From Kitasatospora griseola (lineage in GTDB: Bacteria > Actinomycetota > Actinomycetes > Streptomycetales > Streptomycetaceae), in the NCBI RefSeq assembly GCF_014648555.1, contig NZ_BMRI01000041.1, forward strand, positions 26,614 through 68,928: DNA of 42,315 nt, given 5' to 3'. The position numbers and the translations under genes were made by a program. The number at the start of each line of letters is the position of its first letter. The first letter of the stretch is position 1. Below are positions 7,604-16,408 of the stretch, piece by piece. The notes under the pieces were generated by a model that saw nothing but the letters and a program-made list of their open reading frames with translations, did not search any database and was not told the origin of the DNA.

Positions 7604-8326
7604 TCAGTAGCGGTCGTGGAGTTCCTCCAGCGCCGCCCTCTCACGGTAGTCCTGGTACGGGGCGTGGCCGGTGAGGCCGACGGCGAGGTCCTCGCCGACG
7701 GATTCGATCAGTGCCCGTTCCGGATGGACCCAGCTCTTGAACCGGCCACCGATCGCGCTCTCCACTGCTCGTGCGGCTTCGGCTCGGTCCATGCCGGTGC
7801 TGGTGAGAAACCAGCCCAGGACGACCGAGGCCTGCCCGTACCAGCCGCCCTCCGCGCCCGAGTCCAGGGTGTGGGTCACGAGCCGGACGCAGGCCCTCTC
7901 CAGATGCCAGCTGCGGTCTTCGGGCGAGGCGTTCGGCGGCGGCGCCAGTTCGGCGAAACGCTGGGCCGTTCGCTCCAACCACCCCCGCCACTCCAGCAGC
8001 GCGGACACGACTCGTTCTGCGGTCTCGTCGGGGGTCGTCACCGAGCTCGGCCCGCTGACCCAGTTGCCGATGGGCCCGCCGTCGCGATAGCACCAGCTCC
8101 ATCCCCAGGCCCAGGTGCCGTACCGCTCCCGAAGGACCGCGTCCACCTGGCTCTCGCACCATCGTTCGCCCTGCCACCAGCCGGCCATCTCGGAGAGCAC
8201 GGGCGGCACCCACTCGCGGACCAGCGAGCGGAGGCGTTCCTCTTCGCCCTCGTCCCAGGCGAACGAGTGGCGGGCCGGGTCGAACTCATCCCAGTTCCGA
8301 ATGCCCTCGTAGGTGACGCGGGGCAC
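7604..8326 (-). CDS. Hypothetical soluble protein of 240 residues
   Basis: Good codon bias throughout and unusually rich in Trp (for example WDEFDPARHSFAWDEGEEE, GTWAWGWSWCYRDGGPIG). It is mostly helical and has no signal, membrane segment or known motif. It faces the coiled-coil gene, with about 97 bases between their ends. The start is the first Met of the frame (MPRVTYEGI); no strong ribosome binding site was seen. Function unknown. Confidence 0.65.
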   Translation of the reverse strand: MPRVTYEGIRNWDEFDPARHSFAWDEGEEERLRSLVREWVPPVLSEMAGWWQGERWCESQVDAVLRERYGTWAWGWSWCYRDGGPIGNWVSGPSSVTTPDETAERVVSALLEWRGWLERTAQRFAELAPPPNASPEDRSWHLERACVRLVTHTLDSGAEGGWYGQASVVLGWFLTSTGMDRAEAARAVESAIGGRFKSWVHPERALIESVGEDLAVGLTGHAPYQDYRERAALEELHDRY

Positions 8327-8776
8327 ACGGTTCTCGGGGAAGGGCAGGGTGTCACGGTTGTACGTCAGCGCTGGGCCACTCTTCCTGTCCGATGCGGTCG
8401 GCCCTTCAGTTTTCGCTCAATGCCCCTGGGGTCGCGAACGGTTTTTCGGGCCGCACTCCGTGTGGTCTTCCGCGCGGTGCGATCAACACGGCCGGCTCGG
8501 CTGCCTCCCCGTGGGTGGCCCGCCGGCACTTCGGCCCGCGGGTCACCCCGCCGGTCCCCGTTGCTGGCGAACTCGTCCCGGCGGCGAAGCGCCCGGTGCA
8601 GGTGCTCCAGCACGCAGAACGAGCACGCCGTCTCCGCCCCGGTCGCGGCGCTCGCCGTGTACATCGATGTCACCGGCGGTCTGCACGACCTGCTCACCAC
8701 CGGCGTGCAGACCTGCGCCGTCGCCGCGGCGGGAACGGCGGGCCCTCGACACAGCGGGTGCCGGGGTGGCGGGCCG
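8327..8776. other. Intergenic stretch without a supported gene
   Basis: About 450 bases. A plus-strand frame near 8610-8740 has coding-like composition (AVYIDVTGGLHDLLTTGVQ) but no start, and it runs into the downstream antisense region. I could not support a gene here; it may hold a decayed fragment. Confidence 0.5.
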
Positions 8777-9892
8777 TCAGGGCAGGGCCGGTGCCGAGCA
8801 GCCGTGGCGCTCGGCGGAGTGCCGGGCGAATGCGGCGAGGGCGTCCCGCGCCGCGGCGTTCATTGGTTCGAGGCGGTTCCCCAGGTACACGGCCGTGCCG
8901 CCGGGGCACTTCGCGGTCGCCCAGCTGAGGCTTCCGTCGACGCCCGGTTCGGTCGATCCCCGGTCCAGGCCGACGCCGTCCTTGGCCTGGTCGGCGAAGG
9001 GAGGGTAGTAGGCGGAAAGCCTCAGGCCGACGGTCTTGGGGTCGTCGGGCATCAGGACGGCACAGTCCTCGATCGGCGCGGTGCCGTCGGCCGGGCTCTC
9101 GCGCACCTGCCCGGCGATCCCGGCGCAGGTGCCGGTCGCCTTCCCGAGCTGGGCGGTCACGATGTCCGCCCGGCCCGGCACCTGCTCGACCTTCCCGCCG
9201 AGCGGGGCGCCGCAGCTCCAGATGTCGTTGGCCCGCTGCGCGGTCCGGGCGCCGATCCGGCCCAGCCGGGCGCGTTGCTCGGCCGACGCGAGGTCGTCCT
9301 TCGGCCCGTCGGGATCCCGTGTCGGGTCGGCGGTCAGGCTGACGATCAGCTGCCGGCCGGCCTGCTTCCCGGTGCAGGACAACGCCAGCACCAGGTCTGC
9401 CCGGTCGTCGCCGGCGGCCGACATCACTCCCGCCCACCCCGCACCTACCGGTACCACCGGCACGCCCTCGGCCCGGACCGCGCGGGTGCGCCGGAGCTTG
9501 AACATGGCGTCGTACGCCCGCGGCACGTCCCAGGCGACGTCGACCGAGAGCGTCCCCGACCGGTCCGGCGCCGTCAGCCCGCAGTTGGCGAGCCACCCTT
9601 CCGGGGAGACCTCGTGGCCGCGCAGCCGCCCTGCCCCGCCGAGCAGGTCCTTCACTTCGGCGGTGTCCACCGCTCCCCCGCACAGCCCTTGCAGCGAACG
9701 CCCGTCCTGCCACCGGTCGTACCCGCCGCCGAAGTACCACCCGGTCGGCGCCCCCGCCACGAGCAGCACCGCCCCGAGCCAGGCCCACCGCCGCCGGTTC
9801 CCCCCTACCTGCCGCACCGCCGGCCGGCCCGGCGGCATCGGCGGGACAGCCGGCCTCGGCGGGACCGGCACGCTGAACTGGTCCGGCGTCAT
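8777..9892 (-). CDS. Membrane-anchored extracytoplasmic protein of a WXG-type operon
   Basis: The start is the ATG at 9892, which overlaps the stop of the upstream gene (ATGA), so translation is probably coupled. A Pro-rich N-terminus (VPVPPRPAVPPMPPGRPA) is followed by one transmembrane helix at ~41-58 (WAWLGAVLLVAGAPTGWYF). The external part of ~310 residues has about eight Cys residues in pairs, typical of disulfide-linked secreted domains (CGGAV, CGLTAP, SCTGKQ, SCGAP, CAGIA, DCAVL, KCPGG, GCSAP). Third gene of the operon; a partner or anchor for the WXG protein is a reasonable inference. Confidence 0.8.
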   Translation of the reverse strand: MTPDQFSVPVPPRPAVPPMPPGRPAVRQVGGNRRRWAWLGAVLLVAGAPTGWYFGGGYDRWQDGRSLQGLCGGAVDTAEVKDLLGGAGRLRGHEVSPEGWLANCGLTAPDRSGTLSVDVAWDVPRAYDAMFKLRRTRAVRAEGVPVVPVGAGWAGVMSAAGDDRADLVLALSCTGKQAGRQLIVSLTADPTRDPDGPKDDLASAEQRARLGRIGARTAQRANDIWSCGAPLGGKVEQVPGRADIVTAQLGKATGTCAGIAGQVRESPADGTAPIEDCAVLMPDDPKTVGLRLSAYYPPFADQAKDGVGLDRGSTEPGVDGSLSWATAKCPGGTAVYLGNRLEPMNAAARDALAAFARHSAERHGCSAPALP

Positions 9893-12072
9893 GAGTGGCC
9901 CCTCAGTGCCTCGATGGCGGAGTTGTAGGAAGTGCCGCGGGTGTTCTCGGCCTCGCGCTGCAGCACGTTGACGGACGACCCGTCCGCCGCATCGCCACGC
10001 TGCCTGGCCCACTCGCCGATCTGGAACTTGAGCTGGCCCTTCGCCTCCAGGTCCTGACGGCCCACCTCGGCCAGCGCCTTGTTGTCGTTCGCCTTCTTGC
10101 TGTCGTTCACGACCGAGGTCAGCCAGGTGTCCGTCAGCGGGTCGATGACGTCCTTGGCCGGCCCGGCCGGGATGTCGGCTACCGCCACGACGCTCTGCAC
10201 CACCTTGGCGTTCCACTCGACGGCGTCGTTGTCGTCGTCGCGCTTGTCGTACCGGATGTCGTCCCGGATCGCGTCGTACACCGAAAGGGCCGCGGCGCTC
10301 TGCTGGATCTGATCGCGCTGCTGGGTCTCGCTCGCACCCGGCGGGATGTCCTGCAGCACCTCCGACACCTTGCGGGTCTCCGCGGTGTGCAGCACGGCGT
10401 ACGCGTCGGGGTCCTCCGCCGCGCCGCGCATCACCCGGATCAGGGTGCCCTGGTTGACCGCGATGTGCGAGGAGCCGTCCGGCGTGGCGTACACGGACCC
10501 GTTCGTCGCCCCGCCGGGCTGCCTGTCGTCGACGCCGCCGAGCGCGGCGTGGGTGTCGTCCACATAGTCCGCGAGCACGTTGGCGATTGGGCCTTCGAGG
10601 CCGCCGGGAAGCTTCTCCTCGCCGGCCTCGGGATCGATCGCGATCAGGGTCGCCTGGGCCACCCGCGCCTGGGCCTCGGTGTGCCGGCGGTCGCCGTCGG
10701 CCTGGCCGGCCGGATCGCCGGTGGCGGCCGCCTCGAGGGCGGGCCCGAGCGGGCCGGACGTCGCGTGGAACGTCCCGTTCCCCGCGTCGAGGGGCCACTC
10801 GCGGTCCTTGAGGAGGTACTTGAGGTGGTCGTTGGCGCCACCCGGGCCGGGGTCGAGGAACGCGGTCGCCGCGTCCGGGTTGTTGCCGAGGGCGACGGCG
10901 AACCCCGCCATCGGGTCGGCGGTGGTGCCGCGCTCCGCGAGGTGGTCCCAGTTCGCCGCGCCGCCGTCGAGCTGCCACACGTACCCGGTGGTGGCGCCCT
11001 TGCCCGCGCTCCGCTCGGTGTCGACCAGCGCCGTGCCGAACTCGTTGAGGAAACCGCTGTCATACACGCCGGTGCGCATCAGACTGCCCATCAGCTGGAA
11101 CCCGTTCGGGTCGTAGCCGCCGCCAGCCATCCGTTCGGGGCCAAGCCCGATCATCTCCTTCTTCCAGTCGCCCATCGCCTGACTGCCGCTCTGGGTGGCC
11201 GTGCCCAGGGTCTCGCCCAGGGAGGCCTGGAGCTTCGCCATCGTCTCCGCCCGCCCCGGCACCTGGGCGCCGAACGGGCCGCCGAACGGATCGCCGTACT
11301 GGCCGGGATCGTTGACGCTCCGCCAGAACTCCATGGTGCCGCGCGCGCCCAAGCCGGTGGCGAACGCCTCCGCGAACGCCTGGTCGCCCTTGCGCGCCTC
11401 CAACAGGGCGTTGAGCCTGGCAAGTTCGGCCGGTGACAGCTTCCCGCCCTTGCGGGCCAGGTCGAGCGCCTCCGCGAGATCACGCTCGGCGGCCCTGGCC
11501 TGGTCGAGATCGTTGAACCCGTCGGCGTTGAAACCCTCATCCCGCGCCCCGTTCGGGTCCTGCGCGAGCGCCCAGGCCGTGGCCCGGTCCGCCTGGGTGG
11601 CCTGCGCCAACACCGCGTTGACCTTCGCGGTCATCAGCATGACGGCCTGCTGGCGAGCCAGCACGCCGGCCAGATCACCGTCCGACTGCTGCTGCGCCGC
11701 GTCGGGTTCGGGCCGCACGTCGACGACCTCGCCGGCGGCCGTGATCCGCAGCTGCTCGGCGGGGGCCTCCTCCTCGACCAGCTGCCGCAGCCGGTTCTGC
11801 GCATCGCGGAACTCGCCCGCCGCATCGTTCAGCAGCGCGGCAAGGTCCGCCGCTTCCTCGGCCGCGGCGTTCAGCTGGTCGGCGGCCCGGCCCACCCGGG
11901 CCTGCGCCTGGGCGGCGGTGCTGCCCTCCCAGCCGGCCGCCATCCGGTTCACCACCTGCTGCACCAGCTGGTCGTGCAGTCCGAGATAGCGGTTGCGCAG
12001 CGCGCCCCACGCCTCGGCCGCACCGGTCACCCGGTCGAGCTTGGCCTCCATCACGGCCTCGAAGGTGAGCAT
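9889..12072 (-). CDS. Large WXG-domain protein, ESX/type VII-like substrate
   Basis: A 727-residue protein. The first ~100 residues are an alpha-helical hairpin with the turn GWEG at 47-50, in the manner of WXG100/LXG proteins, preceded by helix VMEAKLDRVTGAAEAW. A helical middle part follows, then a larger domain with repeated 'DPNG' and 'NDPGQYGDPFGGPFG' type turns. The C-terminal ~150 residues are helical (SEVLQDIPPGASETQ, AIRDDIRYDKRDDDND). No toxin motif was recognised at the C-terminus. Proteins of this layout are abundant in Streptomyces and probably exported by an ESX-type system. The start is four bases after the stop of the small upstream gene. Confidence 0.8.
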   Translation of the reverse strand: MLTFEAVMEAKLDRVTGAAEAWGALRNRYLGLHDQLVQQVVNRMAAGWEGSTAAQAQARVGRAADQLNAAAEEAADLAALLNDAAGEFRDAQNRLRQLVEEEAPAEQLRITAAGEVVDVRPEPDAAQQQSDGDLAGVLARQQAVMLMTAKVNAVLAQATQADRATAWALAQDPNGARDEGFNADGFNDLDQARAAERDLAEALDLARKGGKLSPAELARLNALLEARKGDQAFAEAFATGLGARGTMEFWRSVNDPGQYGDPFGGPFGAQVPGRAETMAKLQASLGETLGTATQSGSQAMGDWKKEMIGLGPERMAGGGYDPNGFQLMGSLMRTGVYDSGFLNEFGTALVDTERSAGKGATTGYVWQLDGGAANWDHLAERGTTADPMAGFAVALGNNPDAATAFLDPGPGGANDHLKYLLKDREWPLDAGNGTFHATSGPLGPALEAAATGDPAGQADGDRRHTEAQARVAQATLIAIDPEAGEEKLPGGLEGPIANVLADYVDDTHAALGGVDDRQPGGATNGSVYATPDGSSHIAVNQGTLIRVMRGAAEDPDAYAVLHTAETRKVSEVLQDIPPGASETQQRDQIQQSAAALSVYDAIRDDIRYDKRDDDNDAVEWNAKVVQSVVAVADIPAGPAKDVIDPLTDTWLTSVVNDSKKANDNKALAEVGRQDLEAKGQLKFQIGEWARQRGDAADGSSVNVLQREAENTRGTSYNSAIEALRGHS

Positions 12073-12075
12073 CCG

Positions 12076-12456
12076 TCACCACCCCCCGCGCACGGCGGCG
12101 ACATGGTTCTGCGCGGAAATCTCGGCGGCGCTGTAGTTGTCGGCGGTGCGCTCCAGCCGGTCGGCGACATCGGCGAGCAGGTTGCCGAGGATGCTCTCCT
12201 GGTCGTCCCACCGGATCGAGCGCTCCCGCAGAGCTGGGCCGCTGAGCCAGCCCGACAGCGCCACGTACGCGTCGGTGGTCTCCCCGTCGACGGTCGAACC
12301 CGCCGCGCGGAAGGACGTCCCGATCTCCCGGACGGACGCGGCCCACGAACGCATCTCGCCCGGAGACACCCTGAGTACGCCCGACGGAAGATCCGGTGTG
12401 CGCGCGCCGCCGGATCCGCTGGCCCCAGTCCGGGCAGCGGCCGTTGATTCCCCCAT
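12076..12456 (-). CDS. Small WXG100-like partner protein
   Basis: A 126-residue protein, largely helical, with a central SGWLSG turn and the C-terminal helix LLADVADRLERTADNYSAAE. Its position directly before the large WXG gene (only three bases between stop and start) fits an ESX-type pair. ATG at 12456 follows a G-rich ribosome binding site. A TAGGGT-like -10 element on the minus strand (plus-strand ACCCTA at 12520-12525) could serve as the operon promoter, but no good -35 was found. Confidence 0.75.
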   Translation of the reverse strand: MGESTAAARTGASGSGGARTPDLPSGVLRVSPGEMRSWAASVREIGTSFRAAGSTVDGETTDAYVALSGWLSGPALRERSIRWDDQESILGNLLADVADRLERTADNYSAAEISAQNHVAAVRGGW

Positions 12457-12570
12457 GTTCCCCCCATGAGTGTCACTGCGAGTCGCCGTTCCGATCTCCC
12501 CCGTGACGACTCGGTCAGTACCCTACCAATTCCCGGTCAAGAGATCGACAACAAGTGACCAAGCATCAAC

Positions 12571-13265
12571 TCAGCGCTCCGCAGCCTGAATCAACCCCGA
12601 CGCCAAGCCGGCCACGACGACAGAGGCACGGAAGCCGACGCCGAGCCTGCCGCAGAAGCACACCAGGCGGGCTTCCACCACCGCCTCGCCCATGACCAGG
12701 CGCTCGGAGACCCCCCGACCGGCGAGGACCCCAGCAAGGGGCTGGAGGACTTCGGTGACGGCCGCACCCGGCACCACCACGACCACAGAATCCTGGCCGC
12801 GGACCGCCACAGCCAGCCCCGCCGCGGCACGTCGCCGCTGCTCTCTACCGGCCTCGGAGACCCGCCTTCGCGCCGGCGAGGAGACCGCGCCTGGACAACC
12901 ACGAAGGCGCGGTGCACGCCCTGACCTGGCTGCGCCCGGCGCCGATCGCGCCGAGCAGGCTCGCGACGCCGTCGATGTCGCCGGCCCTGAACGGCCCGCC
13001 GTCGCCATCCAGCCCGGGCGGCAGCAGCGGCAGGACCTCGTCCGGGTCGGCACCGACCGCGCAGAGCGCGGTGACCGCGGCGAGCGCCGTCTCAGCGTCC
13101 CCCAGCCCGCCGGGGGACGCCAGCGCACGAATCGCCGACCGGGCAGACGCCGCCGCCGACCCGAACTGCCGCAGCGCCCGCAGCGCGAAGCGGACGATCG
13201 ACCACTGTCCGCCCCGCACCGCGCGGTCGAGCACCTCCTCGACTGTACCCAGCCCCGCATGGCCG
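12571..13265 (-). pseudogene. Decayed helical-repeat protein next to array 1
   Basis: Two minus-strand segments in different frames look coding. The upstream one (~12900-13260) reads GTVEEVLDRAVRGGQWSIV and RSAIRALASPGGLGDAETAL, helical repeats of HEAT type. The downstream one (12571-~12860) reads QDSVVVVVPGAAVTEVLQP and RASVVVAGLASGLIQAAER and ends with a stop at 12571. Both are GC3-rich. A frameshift near 12880 and the missing 5' end, which runs into the terminal repeat of array 1, indicate a broken gene. They could also be stubs of two genes. Confidence 0.5.
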
Positions 13266-13286
13266 CCCGCCGCTGGCTCGGCCCCG

Positions 13287-13559
13287 GGGCAGACCCCCGC
13301 GGGCGCGGGGAGCAGTCGTAGGCGGTGCGGACGGGGTCGGTCATGGTGGGGCCATCCCCGCGGGCGCGGGGAGCAGGGCGTGCCGGACCAGCGCCCACAG
13401 CACGGCGGGGGGCCATCCCCGCGGGCGCGGGGAGCAGCTTCCCTTGGACCATCGGGATGGGGCGTCAAGGGGGCCATCCCCGCGGGCGCGGGGAGCAGAG
13501 CGCCGAGGAGAAGGCCGCGGCGAAGGCCCGGGGGCCATCCCCGCGGGCGCGGGGAGCAG
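13287..13559 (-). CRISPR. CRISPR array 1, type I-E, 5 repeats and 4 spacers
   Basis: Repeats of 29 bases lie at 13287, 13348, 13409, 13470 and 13531, with four spacers of exactly 32 bases. On the sense (minus) strand the repeat begins CTGCTCCCCGCGCCCGCGG and ends GGGATGGCCCC, with a palindromic core that gives the hairpin cut by Cas6e. The copy at 13287-13315 has lost its 3' half (on the sense strand), marking the trailer end. The leader is on the other side (13560-13658), directly after cas2. The array is read in the same direction as the cas operon. Confidence 0.97.
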
Positions 13560-13658
13560 CTTGATGACCTGCGGGTTTACCTGTCGGTTTGGCGCCGGAA
13601 TGCAACTTTAATAGATTCGGACATAAAGGCTTTTCTGCCCAAAATGCCCTACTGTGAT
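13560..13658 (-). promoter_or_regulatory. Leader of array 1 with 15-codon ORF
   Basis: A 99-base AT-richer stretch between the cas2 stop and the first repeat. On the minus strand it contains TTTATGTCCGAATCT and, next to the repeat, CGCAGGTCATCAAG; both blocks recur in the leaders at 30.6, 31.4, 36.0 and 37.1 kb. The ATG at 13624 opens a frame that stops at 13577 and encodes MSESIKVAFRRQTDR. The repeat-proximal block is a good candidate for the leader-anchoring sequence used in spacer acquisition. Whether the small frame is translated is unknown. Confidence 0.75.
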
Positions 13659-14006
13659 TCATCGTCCGAAGCGGCGTAGCTTGGACGCAGTGCTCCAGCC
13701 TTGCTTAGGGGGACTGGACACCGAGGTTGAGTTGGTGTTCGGCCGGTGGATGAGGGTGAGGCCTTCGTGGTCCACAGGTTTCCAGGCGTGGTCGTGGGTG
13801 TGGAAGGTGAAGCCCTGCTCGGTGTTCGAAGTGTGGATCAGGAGAGCCCGGCCTTGGCCCGCGTGCTGCCGGACTTCTGCCCACAGAACGTCCCGTACCC
13901 GTGCGGATGGGGAGCCGATGAAAACTCCGGCGGAGATTTCGAGGAGCCAGCGGGTGAGCAAGCCCCGCAGTCCGACGGGACAGTTGGTGAGGACGATGAC
14001 TGTCAC
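13659..14006 (-). CDS. cas2: CRISPR-associated endoribonuclease Cas2e
   Basis: A 115-residue protein of the type I-E (CasB-CasE associated) Cas2 form. It starts MTVIVLTNCPVGLRGLLTRW and contains GVFIGSPSARVRDVLW and the E. coli-like strand TEQGFTFHTHDHAW. The core domain ends near residue 90 and a short Ser/Lys-rich tail follows. Cas2 dimers bridge two Cas1 dimers in the spacer integration complex. The ATG overlaps the end of cas1 by four bases. It is the last gene of the operon, followed at once by the array leader. Confidence 0.95.
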   Translation of the reverse strand: MTVIVLTNCPVGLRGLLTRWLLEISAGVFIGSPSARVRDVLWAEVRQHAGQGRALLIHTSNTEQGFTFHTHDHAWKPVDHEGLTLIHRPNTNSTSVSSPPKQGWSTASKLRRFGR

Positions 14007-14938
14007 CAGTTGCCCTCTCCGTAGTTGACTCCTGCGGCAACGTGTTGCCCGTGGTCGGACTGGAGGCTGACCGTGTCCTCGTCGTTGGTCGCCGATTCGA
14101 CAGCCAACAGGCGGCGGATGTCGGCAACGATCCTCTCCTGCAGGCGCAGCTCGTGGATGCGGTCGCGCAGGGCGCGGCGGGTACGAGCGCCGATGTCCTC
14201 AGGAGACTCGGCTGCGACATCGAAGGCAACGGGGATTCCGACGTCGGTCTTGTAGAGGTCGGCGATGTCGAGGACGAAGGACAATTCGTGGCCGGAGTGA
14301 ACAAACCCGAGGGCGGGCGAGCAGCCGAGCGCGGCAATCACAGCGTGCGAGACGCCGTACATGGCTTGAGCGGCCGCCGTGATGGCCTGGTTGGCGGGAT
14401 CCCCGGAGGAGAAGTCACCAGGGGTGTAGTGGCGTCCTCTCCAGCGGATGCCGGTTCTGGCGGCTTCGGCGCGGTAGCAGTCCCTCATTCGGGTGCCTTC
14501 ACGGCCGAGCAGTTCCCGCCGCGTGAGGCCCGCTGGGTCCTCGCCGGGGAAGCGCAGCCGGTACATGGCCCGGGCGGTCTCCAGACGGGTACGCGGGTTC
14601 GCCCAGCGGGCGGCCTGGGCTTCGGCCAGGGCCGAGGAACGGGACAGGGAACGGCCTGCCGCGTAGTAGCGGACGCCGTGCTCGCCGACCCAGACCACGC
14701 CCGCGCCGGTCTCTCCGAGGACACTCATCGCCTGGTGGGTGATGCGGGTGCCGGGCCCCAGGAGGAGTGTGCCGATGGTGGCGGAGGGGATGTGGGTGGT
14801 GCCCTCCGCTGTTTCGACGGTGAGCGCGTTGGAGTCGCGGTGGATGGTGCAGCGTTCCAGGTAGAGGAAGGAGAGCCGGTCGGCGGCGCGGGCGAGTTCG
14901 CACGGGCCGCCGGCCGGTCGGCGGCTGACAGTGCTCAC
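14003..14938 (-). CDS. cas1: CRISPR integrase Cas1e
   Basis: A 311-residue Cas1, the catalytic subunit of spacer integration. The N-terminal beta domain is followed by a helical catalytic domain. The metal ligands are visible: Glu147 in LLGREGTRMRDCY, His214 in GFVHSGHELSFV, and Asp224/Asp227 in LDIADLYK. The His-to-Asp spacing (10 and 13) is the same as in E. coli Cas1. All residues needed for activity appear intact, so adaptation could be functional. It starts four bases after the cas6e stop and overlaps cas2. Confidence 0.97.
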   Translation of the reverse strand: MSTVSRRPAGGPCELARAADRLSFLYLERCTIHRDSNALTVETAEGTTHIPSATIGTLLLGPGTRITHQAMSVLGETGAGVVWVGEHGVRYYAAGRSLSRSSALAEAQAARWANPRTRLETARAMYRLRFPGEDPAGLTRRELLGREGTRMRDCYRAEAARTGIRWRGRHYTPGDFSSGDPANQAITAAAQAMYGVSHAVIAALGCSPALGFVHSGHELSFVLDIADLYKTDVGIPVAFDVAAESPEDIGARTRRALRDRIHELRLQERIVADIRRLLAVESATNDEDTVSLQSDHGQHVAAGVNYGEGNW

Positions 14939-14942
14939 CGGG

Positions 14943-15647
14943 TCAGCCGATCGGGGAGAGGGTCATCAGGCCGCAGCCGTAGGCCTTGGCCTTGCCGAGG
15001 CCGCCGGTCAGTACGCCGCGCAGGGCGTCGGGGTCGGTGACCTCCAGGCGGCCGTCGAAGGTGACGGCGGTGAGGGTGACCCTGCCGCTGGTACCGCGCT
15101 TGGAGAAGGCGAGGTTGCGTTGACCGTGTACGGCGAGCTGGTACTCGTCGCCGTGTTCGGTGTGCCTGCGCTCCTCCGGTTTGGCCGCGATGCGGAACCC
15201 ACTGGCTTCCTGACGCTGGAACAGCCACTGCATCTGGTGGCGGGCGGTGACGTGGGCGGTGCGCTTGGTCGGTTCTCCGTCCTTCGTGCGGGCGTGGTGG
15301 ACGGGGTTGGCGGTCAGGCGGAAGTTCCAGCAGGTGCCTTTGTCGAGGCGTTCCAGGAACGGCGTGTAGGCGTAGGTCTGCCAGCCGGCTGTTCCGGTGG
15401 CGGCCGCGGCGGGCCAGCCGGCCTGTTCGACGAGGTGGGTGAGGTCGGGCCGGGACGGGCTGACGACGTACAGCTGCACCTCGGCGGAGGCGTTGTGGTC
15501 GGTCCGCCACAGGACGCGTGCGCCCGGTGCGGTGGGCAGGAGCTCGGGGAAGGACGACATGACCGCGGCGTGCAGGTTCTGCGGCGAGGACAGCAGCCGC
15601 CTGGCGTCCGCACGCGCGGTGTTGAAGCGGAAGCGGGTCAGGTACAT
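14943..15647 (-). CDS. cas6e: crRNA-processing endoribonuclease Cas6e (Cse3/CasE)
   Basis: A 234-residue double-ferredoxin RAMP protein starting MYLTRFRFNTARADARRLL. The catalytic His26 region is LSSPQNLHAAVMSSFPE. The C-terminal Gly-rich loop GGLGKAKAYGCGLMTLSP binds the repeat hairpin. It cuts pre-crRNA at the base of the repeat stem, which would leave an 8-base handle ending GGTCCC or GGCCCC, and stays in Cascade. The ATG overlaps the cas5e stop by one base (TGATG). Confidence 0.96.
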   Translation of the reverse strand: MYLTRFRFNTARADARRLLSSPQNLHAAVMSSFPELLPTAPGARVLWRTDHNASAEVQLYVVSPSRPDLTHLVEQAGWPAAAATGTAGWQTYAYTPFLERLDKGTCWNFRLTANPVHHARTKDGEPTKRTAHVTARHQMQWLFQRQEASGFRIAAKPEERRHTEHGDEYQLAVHGQRNLAFSKRGTSGRVTLTAVTFDGRLEVTDPDALRGVLTGGLGKAKAYGCGLMTLSPIG

Positions 15648-16408
15648 CAGGCGATATCCAGGTGTCCGGTCGGGTCGTGGGCGGGCACGGCGGCCGAGGC
15701 GGTGCGCGGCCGGCCATGGGGGTTCGGCACGGTCACGGTGCCGGCGTGGACGGTGCGAAGGCCGTGGCGGCGGTGGCGCGGGTCGAAGCTGAGCGGCTGG
15801 TCGCGCAGGGTGTCGCCCCGGGCGGGCGTGCCGGGGCCGTCGCCGCCCTGCGGGATTTCGGTCAGGACGGCCAGGTCGACGGCGGGCTGCTGCCGCTGCC
15901 GGCGCTGGTACCAGTCGGAGGCCTGCCAGGGCAGGCGGGCCAGGACGGTGTCGAGGTCGCCTTCGTCGTGGACCGACAGGCCGTCAGGAAGGTCCAGGGG
16001 CCGGGCCGGCGGGCAGGAGCGGCGTCCGAGGTAGGGCAGGAAGGCGGGGGCCCGCACGGCCTCTGCCAAGCGGGCGATCAGCGGGGCCGAGCCTTCGACG
16101 GCGGCGACGAACACGGCGTCGGCGAGGTAGAAGCGCTCGGACAGCGGCATCGACTCGTCGGTGTCGAAGTGCTGGGCGCTCTGGTAGTCGCGCAGGCGGG
16201 TGCCGGGCTGGTCGACGCGCACCCCGAAGCGCAGGGCGGCGAGTTCGGCGAGCCGGGCGTCGTCGCCGCGTTCGACGCCGGACGCGGAGGCGAGCATCCC
16301 GATCACACCGCTCTTGGTCGGCGCGCTCTCGGTGGTGCGCCTGGCGAACCGCGACGAGGCCCCCCACGACTGCAGGGGGCCGGCCAGCTGCAGGGCCAGC
16401 ACGCTCAT
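15647..16408 (-). CDS. cas5e: Cascade subunit Cas5e (CasD)
   Basis: A 253-residue RAMP protein whose start is the ATG at 16408, overlapping the cas7e stop (ATGA). The hallmark N-terminus is LQLAGPLQSWGASSRFARR, followed by TESAPTKSGVIGMLASASG, the standard Cas5 motif, and LRDYQSAQHFDTD. Cas5e caps the 5' handle of the crRNA. The long open frame upstream of the chosen start is antisense-free read-through into cas7e DNA and is not part of the protein. Confidence 0.96.
   Translation of the reverse strand: MSVLALQLAGPLQSWGASSRFARRTTESAPTKSGVIGMLASASGVERGDDARLAELAALRFGVRVDQPGTRLRDYQSAQHFDTDESMPLSERFYLADAVFVAAVEGSAPLIARLAEAVRAPAFLPYLGRRSCPPARPLDLPDGLSVHDEGDLDTVLARLPWQASDWYQRRQRQQPAVDLAVLTEIPQGGDGPGTPARGDTLRDQPLSFDPRHRRHGLRTVHAGTVTVPNPHGRPRTASAAVPAHDPTGHLDIA

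Noticed and set aside
7616..9928. A 770-codon open frame on the plus strand
   Set aside because: It is antisense to the genes at 7604-8326 and 8777-9892, is Arg/Pro-rich and has no motif. Long antisense frames are normal in DNA of this GC content.
13316..13530. Spacers matching genes in this window (self-targeting)
   Set aside because: I compared several spacers of arrays 1, 3 and 4 by eye with the genes here and found no match. A computed search of all spacers against the whole genome and phage databases would be needed to decide.
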